A stretch of DNA of 64,000 nucleotides from Massilia frigida (GTDB lineage Bacteria; Pseudomonadota; Gammaproteobacteria; Burkholderiales; Burkholderiaceae_D): the NCBI RefSeq assembly GCF_011682175.1, contig NZ_WHJG01000017.1:62001-126000 (forward strand), given 5' to 3'. Positions 61,617 to 64,000 of this stretch are shown here, piece by piece. A program made the position numbers and the translations under genes. Position 1 is the stretch's first letter. Each line of letters begins with the position of its first letter. The notes beneath the pieces are model-generated. The model searched no databases, had not been told where the DNA came from, and was given only the letters and a program-made list of their open reading frames with translations.

Positions 61617-64000
61617 TTAGAAGTCGACGCCGGTGTTAAAGCCGATGGTACGCGGCGGCAGGTACTGCGCCATGTACGGGCCGAAGGAATTGCCGGCGCT
61701 GGTCTTGATGTTTTTGTCGGCCACGTTACGCACGAAGGCATCGATCCACCATTTGCTGGCCGTGTAGCGCAGGCCAAGGTCGGTGCGCACGTAGGCTTTC
61801 TGGCGGTCGCCCTCGCCCAGGTTGAACACGCTCAGCCAGGACGCGGTTTCGTAGTGGGTCGAGATACGCGGCACCAGGGTGGCGCCGCCGGCCAGCTCGA
61901 AGTTGTGCTGGTATTGCAGCTGCATCGAGAACTTCGGCGCGTGCGGCATGGTGTTGCCGCTTACGTCCAGGCAGGTGCTGATGCCCGGAATGGCGCACTT
62001 CGGCAGCGTGTAGTCATTGGTGCCGCCGACCAGTTTGCCCAGCTTGGCGCGGGTGTAGGCCAAGGTCAGTTGCAGCTTGTCGTCGCGCGTGATCTTGGCC
62101 GCGATTTCCGACTCCAGGCCCGACACCGTGGCGCCTTCGGCGTTGTTGGTGGCCAGGCCACGGGTGCCGTCCGGATTGGTGATCGGGGCGCTGAACTGGA
62201 AGTCCTTGAAGTCCGAGTAGTACAGCGCGTTGTTCATCTTGACCATGCCGCCGAAGAAGGTGCTCTTGGTGCCGATTTCGTAGTTGGTCAGGGTTTCGGC
62301 GCCGTACGGACGGCCGCCATCCTGCAGGCCGCCCGACTTGTAGCCGGTGGCGACGCTGGCGTAGACCATGTTGCTGCGGTCCAGGTCATAGTTCACGCGC
62401 ACCAGGCCCGTGACCTTGCTGCCGTGGTAGACGCCATCGTTCGATGGCACGCCCGGGCTGTAACCCTGGCCAGGAATGCGCGGATCGATCGATGGGGACA
62501 GCGGCACCTGGGCCACGTCCTTGTCGTAGTTCCAGGTGTAGCCGTTGCCGCCGACGTTGGTGCGCTTGTCCTTGGTGTAGCGCAGGCCACCGGTCAGGTG
62601 CAGGCTCTCGGTGGCGTTCCAGGTGGCCTGGCCGAAGGCGGCGCTCGATGCCACGGTTTCCTTCGGCTGGATGAAGGAACCCTGCCAACTGACGGTGCCT
62701 TCCTGGGTGCCGTTGAAGATCGGGATGTCGAAGCGGATGTCGTTCTTTTCAGCCGCGTAGTACAGGCCGAGCTGCCAGTCGATATCGTGCTTGCCGAGCG
62801 ACTGCAATTCCAGTTCGTGGCTGTGGTTCTTGTAGTTCGACGAGACCGTGTTGTTGGCCTGGTAGGTCGCGCCCGTGGCAAAGCTGGTCGGCACGGCGAC
62901 GCCGCCATCCTGGTCGAAGGTGGACGAGCCGGAGAAGCGCGACACGCCGGCGATGTAGTGCAGCGCCATCGAATCGTTGATCGTGTATTCCAGGCGCGAG
63001 CGGATCGCATCGGTATCGCGCTTGAGGGTCGGGGCCACGTCGGCCAGGGTCGACCACAGGTCGGTGCCGGCGCGCGGGTTTTGCAGCAAGTTCATGCTCG
63101 GGGTGCCGCGGTCGGCGAATTTTTCGTACGAGACGTTCCACTTGAGCGAAGGCGCGATGTTCCACAACAGCGCCAGGCGCACCGCGGTCTGGTCCTGGGA
63201 GCCGTATTTCGGGCCGCCGGCGACGAACAGGTTCGGATTGATCGGACGGAAATCGGCATCCTTGCCGCCGCCAGCCTTGAAGGCGGCGCGCTGGTCGGCC
63301 AGCGGAATGGCCGGCAGCTTCTGGTAATCGATGTAGCCGTCGTGCTGTTCGTGCACGGCGGAGATGCGCAGGGCCGCGCTATCGCTCAGCGGGATGTTGA
63401 CCGCGCCACGCGTGCCGAGACGCTTGTAGTCGCCCATGCCGGCTTCGAAACTGCCCGAGCGTTCACCGATGACCGGTTTGGTGGTCTGCATGTTGACCGC
63501 GCCGACGGTGGAGTTGCGGCCCCACAGCGTGCCTTGCGGGCCGCGCAGCACTTCGATCGCTTCCAGGTCGAACAGCAGCGAGGTGGCGCCTTCCGGACGC
63601 GGCGAGTAGATGCCGTCGACGAAGCTGGCCACTTCCGGATCGGCGTATTCGGTCTTGGCGCTGTCGTTGCCGATGCCGCGCAAGGTCATGGTGATGACGC
63701 CATGGTCGCCCTGGCCGGTGGCCTGGAAGCCCGGCACCAGGTTGACGACGTCCTGGATGGTCTGGACATGGTTGTCCTGGAGCGCGGCGGCGTTGATGGC
63801 GGTGATCGCGATCGGGGTTTTTTGCAGCGGGGTCGAACGCTTGGTCGCGGTGACGACGACTTCGGGAATCACGTTCGAGTCGCCGCTGGCGACACTCTTG
63901 CTGACCGCAGGCGCTGCCGGGGCTTGCGCCACATCCTGGGCGTGCGCCGCGCTGATACCCGCGAGCAAGGTCAGGATGGCAAGTTGAATTGGGGCGCGAG
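61617..64000 (-). CDS. TonB-dependent outer-membrane receptor (5' end outside window)
   Basis: Outer-membrane beta-barrel for energised uptake, at least 794 codons. The visible N-terminal residues form the end of a signal peptide (APIQLAILTLLAGISAAHAQ), continuing beyond the window, so the start is missing. The TonB box region is VIPEVVVTATKR, followed by the plug (TPIAITAINAAALQDNHV; TLRGIGND; EVLRGPQGTLWGRNSTVGAV). The C-terminus PRTIGFNTGVDF ends with the barrel phenylalanine. Together with the downstream genes it is likely to import beta-glucan oligosaccharides, an inference from context. Confidence 0.93.
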   Translation of the reverse strand, partial: RAPIQLAILTLLAGISAAHAQDVAQAPAAPAVSKSVASGDSNVIPEVVVTATKRSTPLQKTPIAITAINAAALQDNHVQTIQDVVNLVPGFQATGQGDHGVITMTLRGIGNDSAKTEYADPEVASFVDGIYSPRPEGATSLLFDLEAIEVLRGPQGTLWGRNSTVGAVNMQTTKPVIGERSGSFEAGMGDYKRLGTRGAVNIPLSDSAALRISAVHEQHDGYIDYQKLPAIPLADQRAAFKAGGGKDADFRPINPNLFVAGGPKYGSQDQTAVRLALLWNIAPSLKWNVSYEKFADRGTPSMNLLQNPRAGTDLWSTLADVAPTLKRDTDAIRSRLEYTINDSMALHYIAGVSRFSGSSTFDQDGGVAVPTSFATGATYQANNTVSSNYKNHSHELELQSLGKHDIDWQLGLYYAAEKNDIRFDIPIFNGTQEGTVSWQGSFIQPKETVASSAAFGQATWNATESLHLTGGLRYTKDKRTNVGGNGYTWNYDKDVAQVPLSPSIDPRIPGQGYSPGVPSNDGVYHGSKVTGLVRVNYDLDRSNMVYASVATGYKSGGLQDGGRPYGAETLTNYEIGTKSTFFGGMVKMNNALYYSDFKDFQFSAPITNPDGTRGLATNNAEGATVSGLESEIAAKITRDDKLQLTLAYTRAKLGKLVGGTNDYTLPKCAIPGISTCLDVSGNTMPHAPKFSMQLQYQHNFELAGGATLVPRISTHYETASWLSVFNLGEGDRQKAYVRTDLGLRYTASKWWIDAFVRNVADKNIKTSAGNSFGPYMAQYLPPRTIGFNTGVDF

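Overview
The window is a high-GC chromosome segment of a betaproteobacterium, most likely Oxalobacteraceae (Massilia/Duganella-like). The grounds are the protein set: PEP-CTERM proteins, a caa3-type oxidase operon with Cox11 and SURF1 assembly genes, the gene order ftsY-ftsE-ftsX-rpoH, and plant-polysaccharide enzymes. The affiliation is an inference from gene content, not a database match. I saw no tRNA, insertion sequence, prophage or CRISPR array.

Layout. 1-5.98 kb: start of the dcw cell-wall/division cluster on the minus strand (mraZ, rsmH, ftsL, ftsI, murE, partial murF), driven by a promoter overlapped by four 10-bp-spaced MraZ boxes. 6.4-6.75 kb: RNase P RNA. 6.9-11.7 kb: secreted pectate lyase, CNNM/CBS protein and an acetolactate-synthase-like ThDP enzyme. 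12.1-16.9 kb: a minus-strand cluster for lipid modification or photo-oxidative stress (FAD oxidoreductase, cyclopropane-fatty-acid synthase, chalcone-isomerase-like protein, MFS carrier, DUF3833 lipoprotein, SDR, NTF2-like). Its upstream half is broken by one large deletion and several frameshifts. It is divergent from an apparently intact CarH/LitR-type B12 photoreceptor regulator (17.2-18.1 kb), and two near-identical palindromes flank the promoter between them.

18.2-23.7 kb: ftsY-ftsE-ftsX, an Rpn-family nuclease gene on the opposite strand, then rpoH behind a CIRCE-type operator. 23.9-27.6 kb: two PEP-CTERM proteins, a small secreted protein and gamma-glutamyltransferase. 27.6-28.85 kb: remains of an ABC exporter. 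28.9-34.0 kb: a 1,721-residue protein joining a DEDD exonuclease, a RecQ helicase and a UvrD helicase. 34.2-37.3 kb: a tellurite/stress-type operon (DUF475, TerD, AIM24, TerD). 37.4-41.2 kb: NhaR-like regulator, second CNNM/CBS protein, a nonsense-interrupted pilin-like gene and an AI-2E-family permease.

41.2-50.6 kb: the aa3/caa3 cytochrome oxidase locus in two minus-strand units. coxB, coxA, a 34-residue assembly peptide, ctaG, DUF2970 and coxC make the enzyme; SURF1, a SCO-like protein, ctaA, ctaB and SCO supply heme A and copper. 50.7-55.9 kb: bioC, comF, trmL, a subtilase with a separate propeptide-like partner gene, and a Gfo/Idh oxidoreductase. 55.9-64 kb: a beta-glucan utilisation locus (TonB receptor, GH1 beta-glucosidase, glucokinase, MFS carrier, GH9 glucanase) that could import, hydrolyse and phosphorylate cello-oligosaccharides.

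Housekeeping genes are open, while the broken genes fall in accessory clusters. This favours real gene decay over poor base calling, although several indels lie in short C/G runs and a sequencing error at individual sites cannot be excluded.
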